NCBI GenBank assembly: GCA_963969595.1
Contig: OZ018416.1
Span: forward strand, 13,098,065-13,162,064
DNA from: Neckera pumila
Lineage: Eukaryota; Streptophyta; Bryopsida; Hypnales; Neckeraceae
Reading direction: 5' to 3'
DNA: 64,000 bases
Shown here: positions 10,918 through 23,353 of the stretch, piece after piece
Layout of the letters: every line of letters starts with the position of its first letter
How positions within the stretch are numbered: position 1 is the stretch's first letter
Position numbers and translations under genes: made by a program
Notes under the pieces: model-generated
The model's input: only the letters and a program-made list of their open reading frames with translations
What the model was told of the DNA's origin: nothing
The model's database searches: none

Positions 10918-13577
10918 GAAAAGATGTATAGGAAATGTACAACTAACAATATCTTATAAGTTTATATTTGATGTTCTATGAATATGTAGCTAATATTCCT
11001 GAGTACATTGTTAGTAGAAATGTATTCCTGGAATATATTTTCTAGTCAAAGTGTATGTACAACTAATTTCTTTAAATATAATATATGCATAACCTTCATT
11101 CTAATAAAATCTTAGTCATGCTTTTTGCATTTAACAAGATTTTTGCTTGAAATGTATTCTAAGATTGTGCTTTGGCCGCAAAAGGTATATTTTATTGCTA
11201 CTGTAGGCTACCTTTCTTTAAATGAGCTATTGATTCATATTAATTTCAAATCCAATTTTGGGATTTTGTTTTTGTTTTTCCAAGACTTGAGTAAGTTTGA
11301 AATAATGAATTAATATTCTTTGTGAAATATATAGATGACAAGTCATTAAGGTTAGCTCAAGTGAAATAATATGGAGATGAATGTTACATGTAAATAGCCC
11401 CAAAGCATGTAGGCTACTTATAAGTGGCTTAGTTTCTTTGACAATATTTGAATGTCATAGCTACATTTTGTGTCATTTAATTCTTTAGTATCTTTGAGTT
11501 TTTTAGTCTTAGAAAAAAACAAAAAAAAACAAAAAATTTGGAATTGTTTTTTTCAAGCATAGAGAGGTACTAGGTACCTTTAACAATTGAAGGAACTTGT
11601 AGATATATTCTCAAAGAATTCAACAAGTGAATTCCTATAAGACTTGGAAGTTTTAATGCAAAGATCATGAGCTTCATTACATTTGGCTTTAGAAGTCAAA
11701 TTTCATATAATAAATTTCTAAAATAATAATTAAAAAAGTATGTGATTACTACCTATCAAGATGAATGCCACATTTAACTACTTTTGGACTTTTGAAGAGT
11801 CTAGAATTAACATCTAGAGAAAATATTTCAAGTTAATAATCATTGGGAGATTGTGTAAAACATCTAAAGATCTATACAAAGCATCTAAAGATCTATACAA
11901 ACATCTGGAGATCTCCAGATGTTATTATCTAGAGATTTTTGATTGTTTTGTCCAGAATTCAGTTGAAAGTCCAGAAGTAGTTAAATCTCGAATATGACAT
12001 TTTCATATTTCAATAATATATAATAGTTACATATTAACTCTCATATTATCTAGCTTGCAATGACAATGTATTGAAAAACAAGGTTGTGTTTTAAAATCAA
12101 GGTTTAGGCACTTAAAAGTTGTGGCAAATTGTTAAAAATCATGAGAAACAAACTCATTATAGACTTCTATAAAAATTATGAGTATACAACCCACAGTTCA
12201 TGCAAGCATGTGTAGAACTATAGAATGGCTTTACTTTAACCTAGATTTCAACAAACTAACCTTGAATGAAAATATTTTTCTTTGTCTAAATTTTGTTCTT
12301 TACTAAAAATGTTTACAAAGGTTCATGGGAGGCTAGTTGATCATTCTTTGTTTAGGGTTAATCCTATGAATTTTTTACAATTGCATTAAGTTTCTTTAGA
12401 TTCAACCACAACTCCCAATTGCTTTGAAACTAAATGATCATGTAAAATTATTTTTGGTCAAATTCCTATTGTGTGTAGTCACTTCGCTATCTTTGCCACT
12501 TTAAAAATGACTCTAATATAGCCTTGAAAAATCCTAGATGTGCATTGTTTCAAAGATAATACAATTGGCATTTCAAGGATGTGATAATAGTACTTTTGGA
12601 TTTAGCAACAATATAAGGGCTAAGAAGTGTTTTAATGGCAAAAATAAAATCATGTACTTTTTTGGGTGTATAGAACTATTAAATAAAGTATTTTTTAGGC
12701 TTTGACATTATAACTACATTAGAAAAATATTGTTGCCATTTAAAATCAATAAGATGACCATTTGGATGCAACACTAGTATTTTATTTGTTTTGCAATGAC
12801 CTAATGATACTTATGGACTTTAGGCGAGTTGTTTTCAAGCTACAGTGTAATAATTTTGTTGTATTAAAGTGACAATTTTGTCCCATTTCTCAACTTCTAT
12901 GATTTCGGCTTTTGCTCCAATTCAAATCACTACATTTTTTTTAATGAATTTAGCATTGCCATACGCATATCTTCTTGAGAAAAAAATTGTAGCTTCTTCT
13001 AATGTTAATTCTTCATCATCTGAATATCTGATTACATTTTATGCATATTACATAGTTTTTTGAAACAACAAATGTATTATATTTGCAATGACCAAAGTAC
13101 AATTTTATATCCATATTTAAGTATTTAGACAACTTCATTAAGGCAATGCAACTTCTTTCTTGTTGATTTCTAAAAAGTGAAAAAAACAAAAAAAAGTTTA
13201 ATAAATAAAGCTTGGGCCTGGAATACATTAAGTAATTTGAAATTTTGAAATTTTGAAATTACATAATTACTTTGACTACTTTGGTTATTTAGAAAAATTA
13301 TTAGTTGTATTGTCCATCCATTTTTGTCCAATTTTTTTGCAGACAATACATTTACTACAATGGAGTTCAGAGTCCCAAACACTCTACCATAGCTTGAAAA
13401 CATCGTTCTGAGCATATCAATTCAAAATTGCATACTTTGTGAAAAGAATATGATTTAACTTCCTATTACTTTATAGTCCATTTTTCTATAGGTAAAAATA
13501 AAAATTAGATACTTTTTCAACCTCCATGGATTAGATTAGAAACTATGCCTATAAAAAGATAAATTTATGCCTATGCA
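10918..13577. other. AT-rich spacer, no gene seen
   Basis: Long A/T runs and short reading frames only. A string resembling a piggyBac-type end (TTTAGGGTTAA near 12350) has no partner. Between 12580 and 12720 there is weak similarity to the left part of the MITE at 23354, suggesting a very old copy, but I could not define its limits. Confidence 0.4.
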
Positions 13578-14477
13578 CTTATAAATTCCTGAAGGTTCAT
13601 GACTGTATTTTAGTAGAAATTACTCAAAAACTACCATTTCTAATGCAACAAGCTACAATACAAAATAGCTATCTTTTGGCATATGAAAACATAGGATTGT
13701 GCATTAGATTTGTATGATAATGTGTGGAAAAATTTCTTTGACCAATGTATAGTATCTTTGACCAAGTAGAGTATAGGATATTAGTATTCAAAGTGAAAAA
13801 AAAAATTTCAAATTTGTATTCTACTAAATTTTTGGAATTTATATCCTCTTAACTTGAAATTTTATGATCATGCATGGAGTTCAAAATCTAAGAAATAAAA
13901 TAAAATAATAAATGATTTTCATTCTTTCAAAAATTGTTAAGGAGAAGTAGATTCAAGATGGAAAGAAAAATTAAATTGTTACAAAGTAGTAGTTAGTCTA
14001 ATTTAGGATGAAGCATCTTGGTCCTAATGATGTTGTAGTGAGTAATGTATATCCTAAAGACCATTTTGTTTTGAAATTTTTGAAAATTGAGTTCAGAGAC
14101 AAATCCTATCTATTGTTTTTGAAGAAGATGCCCTAGTTGCCCACCAAATAAGACTCTTCATAACTTTCACATCACTAATCCATATAAATGAATCAAACAT
14201 TTCATATAAATACAAGTATATTCTACAAAGGAATATAATTATAACTTCTTTAGTTTTTTTAGTTTTTTTTGCTACCTAAGCTTGAGCATTTTGTGCTTAG
14301 TAGAGTATAAAATTTCAACCAAGCATTGATTCAAATCAAAATTGTATTCACAAAATTTTAGTATATTCTATTATCTTCAAAAGAAAATTCAAAAAAATTA
14401 TAGTAAAATTTGACATAATAAGAACCTCCTCAAAATTGTAATAGTTGCATTATAGGACTTTGAATCTTTAGGAATTG
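13578..14477 (+). mobile_element. Degraded piggyBac-like MITE copy G
   Basis: Blocks in the order of the 49240-50165 element are recognisable: a left end near 13578 (AATTCCTGAAGGTTCATGAC), the central AAGATGCCCTAGTTGCC block and a right end near 14456-14475 with GGACTTTG and CTTTAGG. The TTAA at each edge has decayed, so the limits are approximate. Non-coding. Confidence 0.5.
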
Positions 14478-15652
14478 ACATTTTGAATTAAAGATATGTA
14501 CAATTCTCATAGAAAGTTGATTTGATATGAAATCTTGACCATGAGAGCAACAGGTTCTGGATCCTACGCAATTCAAATGATGGAAAAAAATCGTTTTTTT
14601 TAATTTAAAAAAATTAATTTAAAAATATTATTTTTTATTTCTTCATACTAGCACTTTTGTCGAAAGTCAAATGTCCCTCTATAGGCCTCAAATTTTCTCT
14701 AGTGTAAATTGAAGGCCCCCCCAAGTGACAAAGATATTTTTTGGTAGGTTTATGTATATATTTTCTTAAGAAATTAAATCCACCCTCTAAATTGAAATTT
14801 CTACTATTGATGTGAATAAAACACATATTAGAGTATTAAAATTCTTCTAAGAACAACATCATTAACCTCATTATACATTTACACTAACCATAATTAGTAG
14901 ATTTAAAGAGTGAAATACAACCCATTGTGTATCATGATTTCTAAGTTTTGTGCTAGTAACTTCTTTGAGACTTGAAAGTTTTTGAAGGAAATAATAAAGA
15001 TTTTGATGGAATTTCATTGGCAAATTTTGATTCTTACAAATGGGTTTAATTTCCAAGTGTTTGGATGATGAATGCTACAAAAAGTGTACTTCATTTCATT
15101 AACAAATGTTGAGAAAAATTCAAGAAGAATCATTTAATGTATTAATAAAAAGAAGAAAGGATACTCTAAATGAATTGAGGATATAGAATAGCTTCTTTAC
15201 AGCTTGGTCTAAATATAAATAATCCAAAAAGTGCCTAACATTTGCCATATATATATAAAGATTGCCTAATTCATAGAAATTTAGCTTGCTTCACACAATC
15301 TTGCATTTCTTCTTCAATAATTCTAAATATTCATTGCAAAGTTTTTTGCGTCATCATTTGACTATTCTAAAGCACAATCTCTCAAAAATAAGATATGAAA
15401 GTAACAAAATTCATCCATAATTTGTAGTAACAATTTGGATAAATGCCTAGTTTATTTTTATTTTGTTATAAAACTGCCCTATTTTAACATATTATTTTTT
15501 GGGGTTGCCTAATTGTGTCTTGCATTTTAATTAATTATTAGGCAAAAAATGCCCAAATTGCTAGGAAGCTACATAAGACATGTGAATGGCTTTCAATCAT
15601 ATGTAGTTAATTTTTGAAAAAATTTACTATCTTCCGTGTAAGCACTTAGAGG
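14478..15652. other. AT-rich spacer, no gene seen
   Basis: Only short AT-rich frames. The last bases (GCACTTAGAGGTTAA, 15642-15656) look like another piggyBac-type right end abutting the next element; no left partner was found for it. Confidence 0.4.
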
Positions 15653-16639
15653 TTAATTTCTAAATGTCCAGGGCCTTTTTGGATTTAATAACATCATTAC
15701 TTTTGAAGTGGTATAGGTAGAAATGTCACTAAGGTATAGAAATCTCAAATATACAATCTTGTAATGTATGTGTTGTAAATGGCATGAATCAAATTTGGAG
15801 TTATTTGATCATATAGGTTGCAAGATAATCATGTTTTAGAGTTAGAAAAGGATGCCAAAAAATTTCTAGCACCACATTTGGAGGTGAAATTCAACTTCTA
15901 AACCTACTCAAATGAAAAAAAATTAAACTATAAAGTGCTTCAAAACCAACATACAGATACGTTGGTGAAGGAAAATATCATTCAATTGACTCATTGTGTC
16001 TGCAAAATGGCTTTGAAATGTCAAACAATAGCAAAAAAGGTTGCAAAAGACACACCAAAGGCTGAGCCTCCTTCTATTAAAATGCTTCTCAGTCACTCAT
16101 AACTTTTTGGATTGCTATGAAATTGTAACCACATAAACTAGACTACTATGCAAAAACTTTTCTAAATTTTTTTATTGGATATGGAAACAGTTTGAAGAAG
16201 AAACAAGCCACCAAAGTTCATTGTAATCCAAAAATGTCTGCATTTTGAACTTTGAATTGCTCCCAAACATTCAAAATAACTTGGATTGATATGAAAATTT
16301 TACTACAATAACTAGACTTCAAGGGAAACATAACTCAACAAATTTTTTTTTTATTGAAAATGAATATTGGATGAAGGAGATACAAGCCCCCAAAGTTGCA
16401 GTTGTCAAAATGCATTTTGGTGAACTCAAATTGAACCCTCAAACTTCAAATGGCTTCCAAAAAATCAGAACATCTTGGATTGATCTGAAAATTCTACCAC
16501 ACAAACTAGAAGAGAGAGCGCAAATTTCTCAACAAGTTTTATTAAATACAAACATTGGATGCAAAAGATACACCACTTCAAATTGGACTTCTAGACTATG
16601 TCAAGGTACTTTTGGTCCCCTTGGGCACTTAGGGGTTAA
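15653..16639. mobile_element. piggyBac-like MITE L, 987 bp
   Basis: Left end TTAATTTCTAAATGTCCAGG and right end GGGCACTTAGGGGTTAA, both carrying TTAA at the outer edge. The termini belong with the nested element at 9595 and are closer to the PLE1 type than to the GGACC type. The right half is built from a degenerate threefold repeat. A second left-like end (TTAACCCTAAAG) begins two bases after it at 16641. Confidence 0.6.
16083..16600 (+). repeat. Three degenerate ~175-190-bp tandem units within MITE L
   Basis: The string TTGGATTGATATGAAAATT and its variants recurs near 16110, 16283 and 16474, each followed by CTACNACANAAACTAGA-like sequence and then by an ATTGGAT..GAAG..ACAAGCC or equivalent block. 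Copies differ considerably, so the array is old. Confidence 0.7.
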
Positions 16640-18117
16640 GTTAACCCTAAAGAAAAATCATTCGATTAAAATAAGCAACTATTTTACAAGAAGGTTTGTC
16701 CCTACAATAAGAACTAAAAACATGGAACTTGATTGATGTCACTCTTTTCATTCTTTAATCTTCAAGGTGACTGTTTTTGAGCAACGGAGCTATTCAAACT
16801 CCCTCCCAGGGCAACTGTCAACAAGCATTGTGAGAAGCACTCTTAGACGTGGGACGGGCAACACATTTGAAGGCCATGTGCAGTGCACGCCATCATCCCC
16901 GACTCTCTAATGAGGCTCATAGTAGGTTTGAGCGTGTTTGGCTTCAATTTCCCATCCTGGCTTATAGGAGGGGCGATAAAGAAGTGTTTTGGAACAGGAT
17001 GCGCCCTCCTGAGTGCTCTTTCTTCTAGCGATCTTTTGGTTCTTTCTTTTTGGGCTGTTCTTGTTTGGCTCTTTTGTCCAGCTGTTTTGGCTTGGCTGTT
17101 GTTCTTTGGTTTCTTTTTCATGCAATGGGTTTCCCATTTGTTCAAAAAAAACGAAACAAAATCTCCCTCCCAGTAGCTTAGCTTCTGTCAATGCAAACCT
17201 AGAGCCAACCAAACAAGGATCACACTGGATTCTGGAAGAATATTATGATCGACATGAACCAAAAGGTCAGTACCCAGTCACAATAATAACACCCTCAGGT
17301 TCATTCATGTCGTTGTTTGGGCTAATGGCAGAAATAGACAGGATAACTCGACCTGGGTCTTCAGTTCTGTCTGCGGATCGAGACAAACGAGTTCTTCTAC
17401 AATTACAACCGCAGGACTGAGCATCCTGTTGTTTTGGATAATGACAAGTCCCACACACTTGTAGGTCTTGTTTTTGAGGATCATGACAAGGGTGCTTATC
17501 TACAGTTAAGTTTCTTCGGATTTTCCTTCTCATTTCACAAGAACAACAGTAACACCATTCTGTTGTTTTGGGTCATGACAAGTCATATAATTCTAGTTGT
17601 CTGTCTCTTTGTAGTTGAGGATCGTGACAAAGAAGGTGCTTTGCTTTGCTTACCTCGTTAAGTTTCTCATTCGATTTGTCTCTTTTTCTGCACTGGTCTT
17701 GAAACAAGTGAGCTGAGGAGAAGTCGTCAACGAGCTTGAAAGAAGAGTTTTGTCGGCCACACAAATCATAGGCAGAAAAATTAATTAAATATGGTCCACA
17801 TCAATTATGTATGTACAGTATAGGCTGTAAGGTAATTTGTAACATATTTCCTTTCTCTTCTTTTGACACCATATTTTGCAACTTCCAAAGTGGTCAACGG
17901 CCACACTTTAAATTTAAATTAATAAATGTACTTTCGTTGTTTCTATGGTCCACAGTGAAGGTCCTTAGTAGAGTTTATCTTTATCTCAGCTTATAGAAGA
18001 AGAAATCCACCCTTTTGAAGTGAAGTTCTTTGCATTAAATTTAACAAAATTGAATTATCAATATTTTCAAACGGAAAAAAACTTACCGAACTACAGTAGT
18101 GAAGGAAAAAAAGAAGG
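16640..18117. other. Unrecognised mixed-composition segment
   Basis: Composition is richer than in the flanking MITEs from about 16740 to 17760 and several frames stay open for 75-135 codons, but none shows a domain I recognise. One T-rich frame (16883-17176) would encode a very hydrophobic peptide, which follows from base composition. A ~134-bp direct duplication sits inside. It could be a remnant of a host gene. Confidence 0.35.
17426..17693 (+). repeat. Direct duplication, period about 134 bp
   Basis: CTGTTGTTTTGG starts at 17426 and again at 17560. Each copy continues with ATGACAAGTC, a TAG.TTGAGGATC.TGACAA block and TTAAGTTTCT. The copies have diverged, with small indels, and do not keep a common long reading frame. 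Confidence 0.75.
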
Positions 18118-18127
18118 AAAAAAAAAA
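18118..18127 (-). terminator. Pol III T-run for tRNA-Ser
   Basis: Ten A residues on the plus strand give a T10 run on the minus strand, about 32 nt past the 3' end of the minus-strand tRNA-Ser gene, as expected for RNA polymerase III termination. Confidence 0.7.
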
Positions 18128-18159
18128 TGAGGATGTCGCATATTCAGGTAACACTCACT

Positions 18160-18241
18160 CGTCGCCTAAGAGATTCGAACTCTTGCGGGGAAACCCCATG
18201 TACTTAGCAGGCACACGCCTTAACCACTCGGCCAAAGCGAC
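18160..18241 (-). tRNA. tRNA-Ser (anticodon GCU)
   Basis: Read on the minus strand the 82-nt gene starts GTCGCTTTGGCCGAGTGG and ends with GAGTTCGAATCTCTTAGGC then GAC and discriminator G. The acceptor stem pairs over seven positions (one G-T). The anticodon loop reads CTGCTAA, giving GCU, which decodes AGC/AGU. A long variable arm (GGGGTTTCCCC) is present, as in class II tRNA-Ser. Internal A and B boxes are intact. It is a nuclear-type plant gene with no intron. Confidence 0.95.
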
Positions 18242-19256
18242 AATCCAAGGGAACTCCAGCCCAGGGCTAGTCGTCCCAGATGAACCTCCTCCGTCATAAT
18301 ATTATATTTAAACTCATGCTCAGTAGCAGTACCCTTGACGTTGCTCGTCTTATCTGGGTCTGCATAGATTTTTGAAACCCCGCTTGGGGCAACACAATAA
18401 GTTACAAGGCCGGCTCGAGGGCTGCTTGAATGAGTTTGGTGACAGCCTAATTTCAGTTCTTTTTAATCTGTTAATGTTGCGGCGATAGTGCAGCAGCTAC
18501 TGGCATTGCCGTCGTCGTCGACATCTAGGGCTCACTCTGGTTACAAGCGCAGCTGCATTTCTTACTTGCGCACGCCACTGGGTCAGGGGTGACGCACGTG
18601 TTCTTCGGTGCGTATGCTTGGACGGTTGGGTTTTACTTCGGGTGGGAAGAGAGTAGCGTAACAATTTAGGTGTTGTGCGTCCGGGAGTTTCACTGAAGCG
18701 TGTCAATGGAGACTACTTTGGTTTGCTAAGGTTGTCTGGACAATCGGAATCGGAGGCAGTCGGATGGCGCCTGCGGTTTGAACTTTGGTAGCTAGTGTAG
18801 AAGTGGTGCCGTGTGGAAGTCTATTTCGCTGTAATTGTGATTGACTTTTGCGTGCAGGGCGATTGGGGTTTTGCTTGCAAGGATCAATGTCACTAGGATG
18901 TGTCATTTTCGTTAAAACTGCCTGCACCCCTTGATTTGTTACTGATTTCTAGCTGTGGCATGCGGAGGTTTAGGGTTTCTAGTAGCAGATGTGTGAGTGG
19001 AGGGTGCGTTCGGAAGGCCAAGTCCCACGGCTTTCGCCGTAGGAAAGTGTAGATTTCGCACTGATATCCTGTGTCGTGGCTCAATTTTGCGAAGGCAGAA
19101 AATCACGTCCGGTGATTGAGCTTCCGATTTTAGGCTGATTTTCACGAACAAAGGAATTTAAATTCGTTGCAGTTAACAGTGTTGGCATCTGGCGGCTGAC
19201 TGGGTGCCCGCTCCTGCATGTCCTACGTGGTGTGCAAGGGTTGCGTCCAATCCCAC
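18242..19256. other. GC-richer spacer between two tRNA genes, no gene recognised
   Basis: From about 18480 to 19150 the DNA is clearly less AT-rich than the MITE-filled regions. Frames are short and broken on both strands and I recognise no domain. It may be host single-copy DNA or the remains of a gene. Confidence 0.35.
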
Positions 19257-19328
19257 TCCGTTGTAGTCTAGATGGTTAGGATACTCGGCTCTCACCCGAG
19301 CGACCCGGGTTCGAGTCCCGGCAACGGA
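19257..19328 (+). tRNA. tRNA-Glu (anticodon CUC)
   Basis: The 72-nt gene begins TCCGTTGTAGTCTAGATGG and ends GGTTCGAGTCCCGGCAACGG then A. The acceptor stem (TCCGTTG with CAACGGA) pairs fully and the T-loop B box GGTTCGAGTCC is perfect. The anticodon loop is CTCTCAC, giving CUC for GAG codons. No intron. It lies 1 kb from, and on the opposite strand to, tRNA-Ser. Confidence 0.96.
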
Positions 19329-19354
19329 AGCTCCCGAGTGGAAACTGACTACTA

Positions 19355-19359
19355 TTTTT
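19355..19359 (+). terminator. Pol III T-run for tRNA-Glu
   Basis: A TTTTT run lies 27 nt after the 3' end of tRNA-Glu, with a second T5 run six bases later, fitting RNA polymerase III termination. Confidence 0.7.
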
Positions 19360-19370
19360 CACTTTTTCAA

Positions 19371-19665
19371 TTAACCTTTTGCCGGCTGCATCTCCTTCCT
19401 TCCGCGTTAGAGGAGCCCTAAACCAACGGCATAACGCCGGACAACTGAAAAAAACACTCCCCAAGTGCAACCGGTATTGGTCTCTTTATTCCCGGTCTCG
19501 CTATTGTCAATTAACCTTTTACCTTTATATCTTCTTCCTTCCGTCTTAAAGGAGCTCCAATGCAATCAGGACGCAGCACATCATCAACATAATGACGGGG
19601 CAACTGAAAAACACGCCCCAATGCAACCGGCATTGGCTTCTCTTTATACCCAGTCTCGCTATTTT
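19371..19665 (+). repeat. Tandem duplication of the tRNA-Glu 3' flank, period 140 bp
   Basis: TTAACCTTTT starts at 19371 and again at 19511. Both copies share CTTCCTTCCG, a GGAG tract, CAACTGAAAAA, ATTGG and GTCTCGCTATT in the same order. The second copy is a little longer. No tRNA is included in the repeated unit. Confidence 0.85.
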
Positions 19666-19813
19666 TCATCCTTGGCCCAACAATTTGGCAATATATGAAG
19701 AGCTTGCAAGCTCGCTCACAAGAAGAAAAGTCATAATTGTTTTATCTTTTCAAACTTAGTTATGAGTGTATGTCAATAAATTGGAATTTCCCTTTTTGCT
19801 TGAAGGGTCTTTT

Positions 19814-20739
19814 TTAATCATATGTCCCAAGGTCTTTTTTCCATCAAAAAACACTCAAAATTGCCATTTCTATTGCGTAGAGCAAAAAATTTTGAAAATT
19901 GTTTTCTTTTTTTGCATATCTAACCACAAGATCTTGCACTTAATTACTGTAAAAATATGTGAGAGAAATTTTAGAAACTTTGACTACGTAGATTGCAAGA
20001 TATATGCATTTAAAGTGAAGAAAACTAATTCTTATGCACCTTGTTTGACTAGAATTTTAGCTTTGAATCTTCTTTTCTTCAAATTTTTGCACTATTGATT
20101 TTGAAATTCTCATTTTTTGCATTGAAGAATTGAACTGAGAATCTAGGGAAAAAATTATAAAAAACACACTTAATTTTCACTCATTTTTAACCTATTTCAT
20201 AGAAGTAGGTACAAGATTGAAGGAAAATTTAAACTGTTAATAGCTCTGAGATGGAATTGAAACACACGAATCACAACGGTGAGATTGTTATAGCAAGAGC
20301 CTTTGTGAAAATTATTTTTTGAAAAATTGTAAAAATTGAGTTCATAAATGATTCCTACTAAGTTATTTTTTCAAGAAACTGCTTTGATTGCATGAAAACC
20401 AAGATTGTCCATAACTTTCTCATAACAAATCCAAATGGGACAAATTAGAGCTTTCTATGTACTAGATAAAAATATAATTTACAAAAGTACATATTTGTAA
20501 AAGTATTCAAAGTTTTTGTGAGGATTTTCTTTTGCATACCAAATTAAAATTTGGGCTTATTGTGCCATAACTTTGATCCCAAGTACCAATTGAAATAAAA
20601 ATTATATTCCCCCAAAGCTCATGTGTTTTTCTATCTTACTTAAAAAAAATCTCAAAAAATTACTATGAACATTGAGACTGTAAGAGCTTGTCCAAAATCT
20701 ATTTTGTCACCTAATGTGGTCATGGACTTTAGGGGTTAA
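19814..20739 (+). mobile_element. piggyBac-like MITE copy D, 926 bp
   Basis: TTAA at 19814-19817 and 20736-20739. The right end is GGACTTTAGGGGTTAA; the left end is degraded. Interior blocks follow those of copy E at 49240 in the same order and orientation (for example GTAGGTACAAGAT, GGTGAGATTGTT, GATTGTCCATAACTTTCTCAT), and the two copies have the same overall length. No coding capacity. Confidence 0.8.
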
Positions 20740-21260
20740 TATAAATTTTTTTTTTCCTTTTTAATGCAAAAAAAGTCCATTTGGGGTTTAGATAATTGAC
20801 TTTGCATTGGGTCAATTTTTTTTTAAACCAAGTAGGTCACAAAAATAGAATAAGGTCCGCCACCCTCCACTTCAAAATTTCTACTTTGTCCCTATTCTTG
20901 TGTTTGCATTAGAGATGCTCTTACAATCAATCCTTTTTTTTAAACCATATAGTGAAATTTTACCATTTCAAAATAAATCTATACTCTTTTCAAATAGAAG
21001 TATTTTTTAAAATAAATTTTGTCATTTCTATACAAAATATAAAAAAACTATCTAATTTTTTATATGGACAATTTGAGATGAAAAAGTGCATGAAAACAAT
21101 TGAAAAGTGTTTTTTTGTCCTTAAGATGGTGAGATTTTGTCCATGACTGAGCATCTTCTTGACACGTAAATGTCATAGGCCTTCGGAAAATTTTGGAATA
21201 CCTAGATATCATAGTTTTTCAGAGCTAAAGATAAGTTGACTAGGATCCTAAAAAACAAAG

Positions 21261-22208
21261 TTAAACCCTTAATTTCCTTGACTATGTTTTCAACAAAAAC
21301 GTCTAATTGTCATTTTGAGAACAAGTTCCAAATTTTGGAAAAAATGTTTTTGGACAATTGTAACTATAGGATCTTGAAATATGCTAGTTTGAAAAGATGT
21401 GGAAAAAATTTCAACATTTTCTACCGAGATATTAGCGTTTGAATTGACAAAAATTGTTTTTTTGCCCTTGCAAAAAATCGGGCAGCTGCACTTCACAACT
21501 CACAAGGTTGCATTTGTATGGAAAAATGTCCAAATGGTAGTTACTCTTTGGGTTCATTCTTTAGAGCAAGTTGGCTACATGATTGAAAAATTTCAGATCA
21601 TTTGGAATTGTACAACATACAGGAAGAACATAGTAAGTAGAAAGATGTAGAGAATGATTTAAAGTACTAAATTGCTAAGTATGTAATTATTAAATTGAAA
21701 AATGTCAATCCCAATGGTTGTAATGTTGTAATAAACGATCTACATCATTTAGTTTTATTTTTTTCAAAAAAAAATTTGAAAATTGAGTTAAATAAACGAC
21801 TTCAAAATTCATTTTAGAGTAGAGAATCCATAACTGCCCACAAACTACAATTCCTTTATTACTATTATTACTACAACTATAATAAAAAGAAAAATAATTT
21901 TTATCAATCATTTTTATTTTATTTTAATTTTGACACAAGAGTATTGAAGAACAAACTACAAGGGTTCTATCAGGTAGAAAGGTTGCTGTCAAGCCAAATA
22001 AACACAACCTATTGCCGCCAAATATCAAACTTGCAATTACACCATATCAAATCGGCAACCATGCCAATTCCTCATAACTTTTAGCTCATTGATTGAAATG
22101 GAATGAATCAAAGCTTTCCACGTATATTTAAATCTAGAAAACCAATTTCAAATTTTAATTTCTAAAAAAAGTAACCCAGACTGCAGATTAGTCCTTTTAA
22201 GGGTTAAT
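21261..22208 (+). mobile_element. piggyBac-like MITE copy B, 948 bp (A/B/C subfamily)
   Basis: Begins TTAAACCCTTAATTTCCTTG and ends GTCCTTTTAAGGGTTAA. Over most of its length it is the reverse complement of copy A at 23354-24289 and runs parallel to copy C at 29530-30429. Shared blocks include CGGGCAGCTGCACTT and GGTTGTAATGTTGTAATAAAC. Non-coding. Confidence 0.8.
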
Positions 22209-22352
22209 CCATCAAATCTTATAGGAGCCAAAGTGGCCACTCTAAACATGTAAATTTGAATAGCATGAAATATGTCCACAATTAGAACTTCCTCCAAATT
22301 AGATGGACGCTAGAAATCTTGCATTATAATGTATAATACGAAAATTGCTACA

Positions 22353-23275
22353 TTAATCCCTATGTGACAAAAGAATCTATGGGAGACAAAATAGATTTGA
22401 AGTAGGCTCTTATAGCTTCTAATTTTGTTGTGGTTTTTAAAAAAAATTCTTAAGAAAGAAAATATATTAGCTTTATGGATATATTTTTAATTTCAATAAA
22501 TGCCCAGTAGAAAAAGTTATGCCATCCTAACAACAATTTTTACCTTGTGGACATCAAAAAAATCCACAAAAAGTTGAAATATAAAACTAAATATTTTTCT
22601 TTACAAATCATATTTTTGTCTATATAGAAAATCTTCATTCATTCCATTTGAATTAGTGATGTGAAAGTTATAGAGCATCTTATGTTTTGGCAATCATAAG
22701 ATCTTTTTGAAAAAATAACAAATTGGATTCATGTTTTATTTCAATCTTTACAGTTTTAAAAAAAGAATTCCATAGGATTTAGCTCTTTTGATAGAACAAT
22801 CTCACCATTGGAACTAGTGTATATGTATCTATCCCATCTTAGAAATATTAACAATTTTAGTTTTTCTTTCTATCTTGTGCCTACTTCTACTAACTTAATA
22901 ATTTTTTAAAAGATGAAAATTCAATGTTTTTTGTTTTAATTTTTTTTGCTAGATTCAACTCAATATTCTACAATAAAAAAATTTGTGTTCAAATTTTGTG
23001 GTACAAAAAAATTATATAAAGAAGGTTTAAAGTCAAATAATCTAATTATATAAGGTGCAAAAAATCCTATTTTCTTCACTTTTAAATACAAATATCTTGC
23101 AATATATGTGGCCAAAGTTTTTGAAATTTCTTCTACAAATTCTTACACCCTTCTAGTGTAGCTATGGTTAGATATGCAAATAATCAATTTTCATAATTTT
23201 TTCTTCTTTGCAATAGAATTGATAATTTTGAATAGTTTTTGACACAATACAAGGTTGAAGTCTTTTAGGGGTTAA
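22353..23275 (-). mobile_element. piggyBac-like MITE copy H, 923 bp
   Basis: TTAA at 22353-22356 (TTAATCCCTATGTGAC) and a well-preserved right end GTCTTTTAGGGGTTAA finishing at 23275. Interior is in reverse orientation relative to copies D and E. It lies 144 bp after copy B and 78 bp before copy A, part of a four-element cluster. Confidence 0.8.
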
Positions 23276-23353
23276 AGTGTGTGGACTCCAAAGACTACAA
23301 TATATACCAACATATCACCATGTATACTAGTACAAATAATATTGTATTATGTG

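Noticed and set aside
16883..17176. A 97-codon hydrophobic open frame that looks like a membrane protein
   Set aside because: The DNA is T-rich, which forces Phe/Leu/Trp codons; there is no homologue I recognise, and the frame has no supporting neighbour or splice context.
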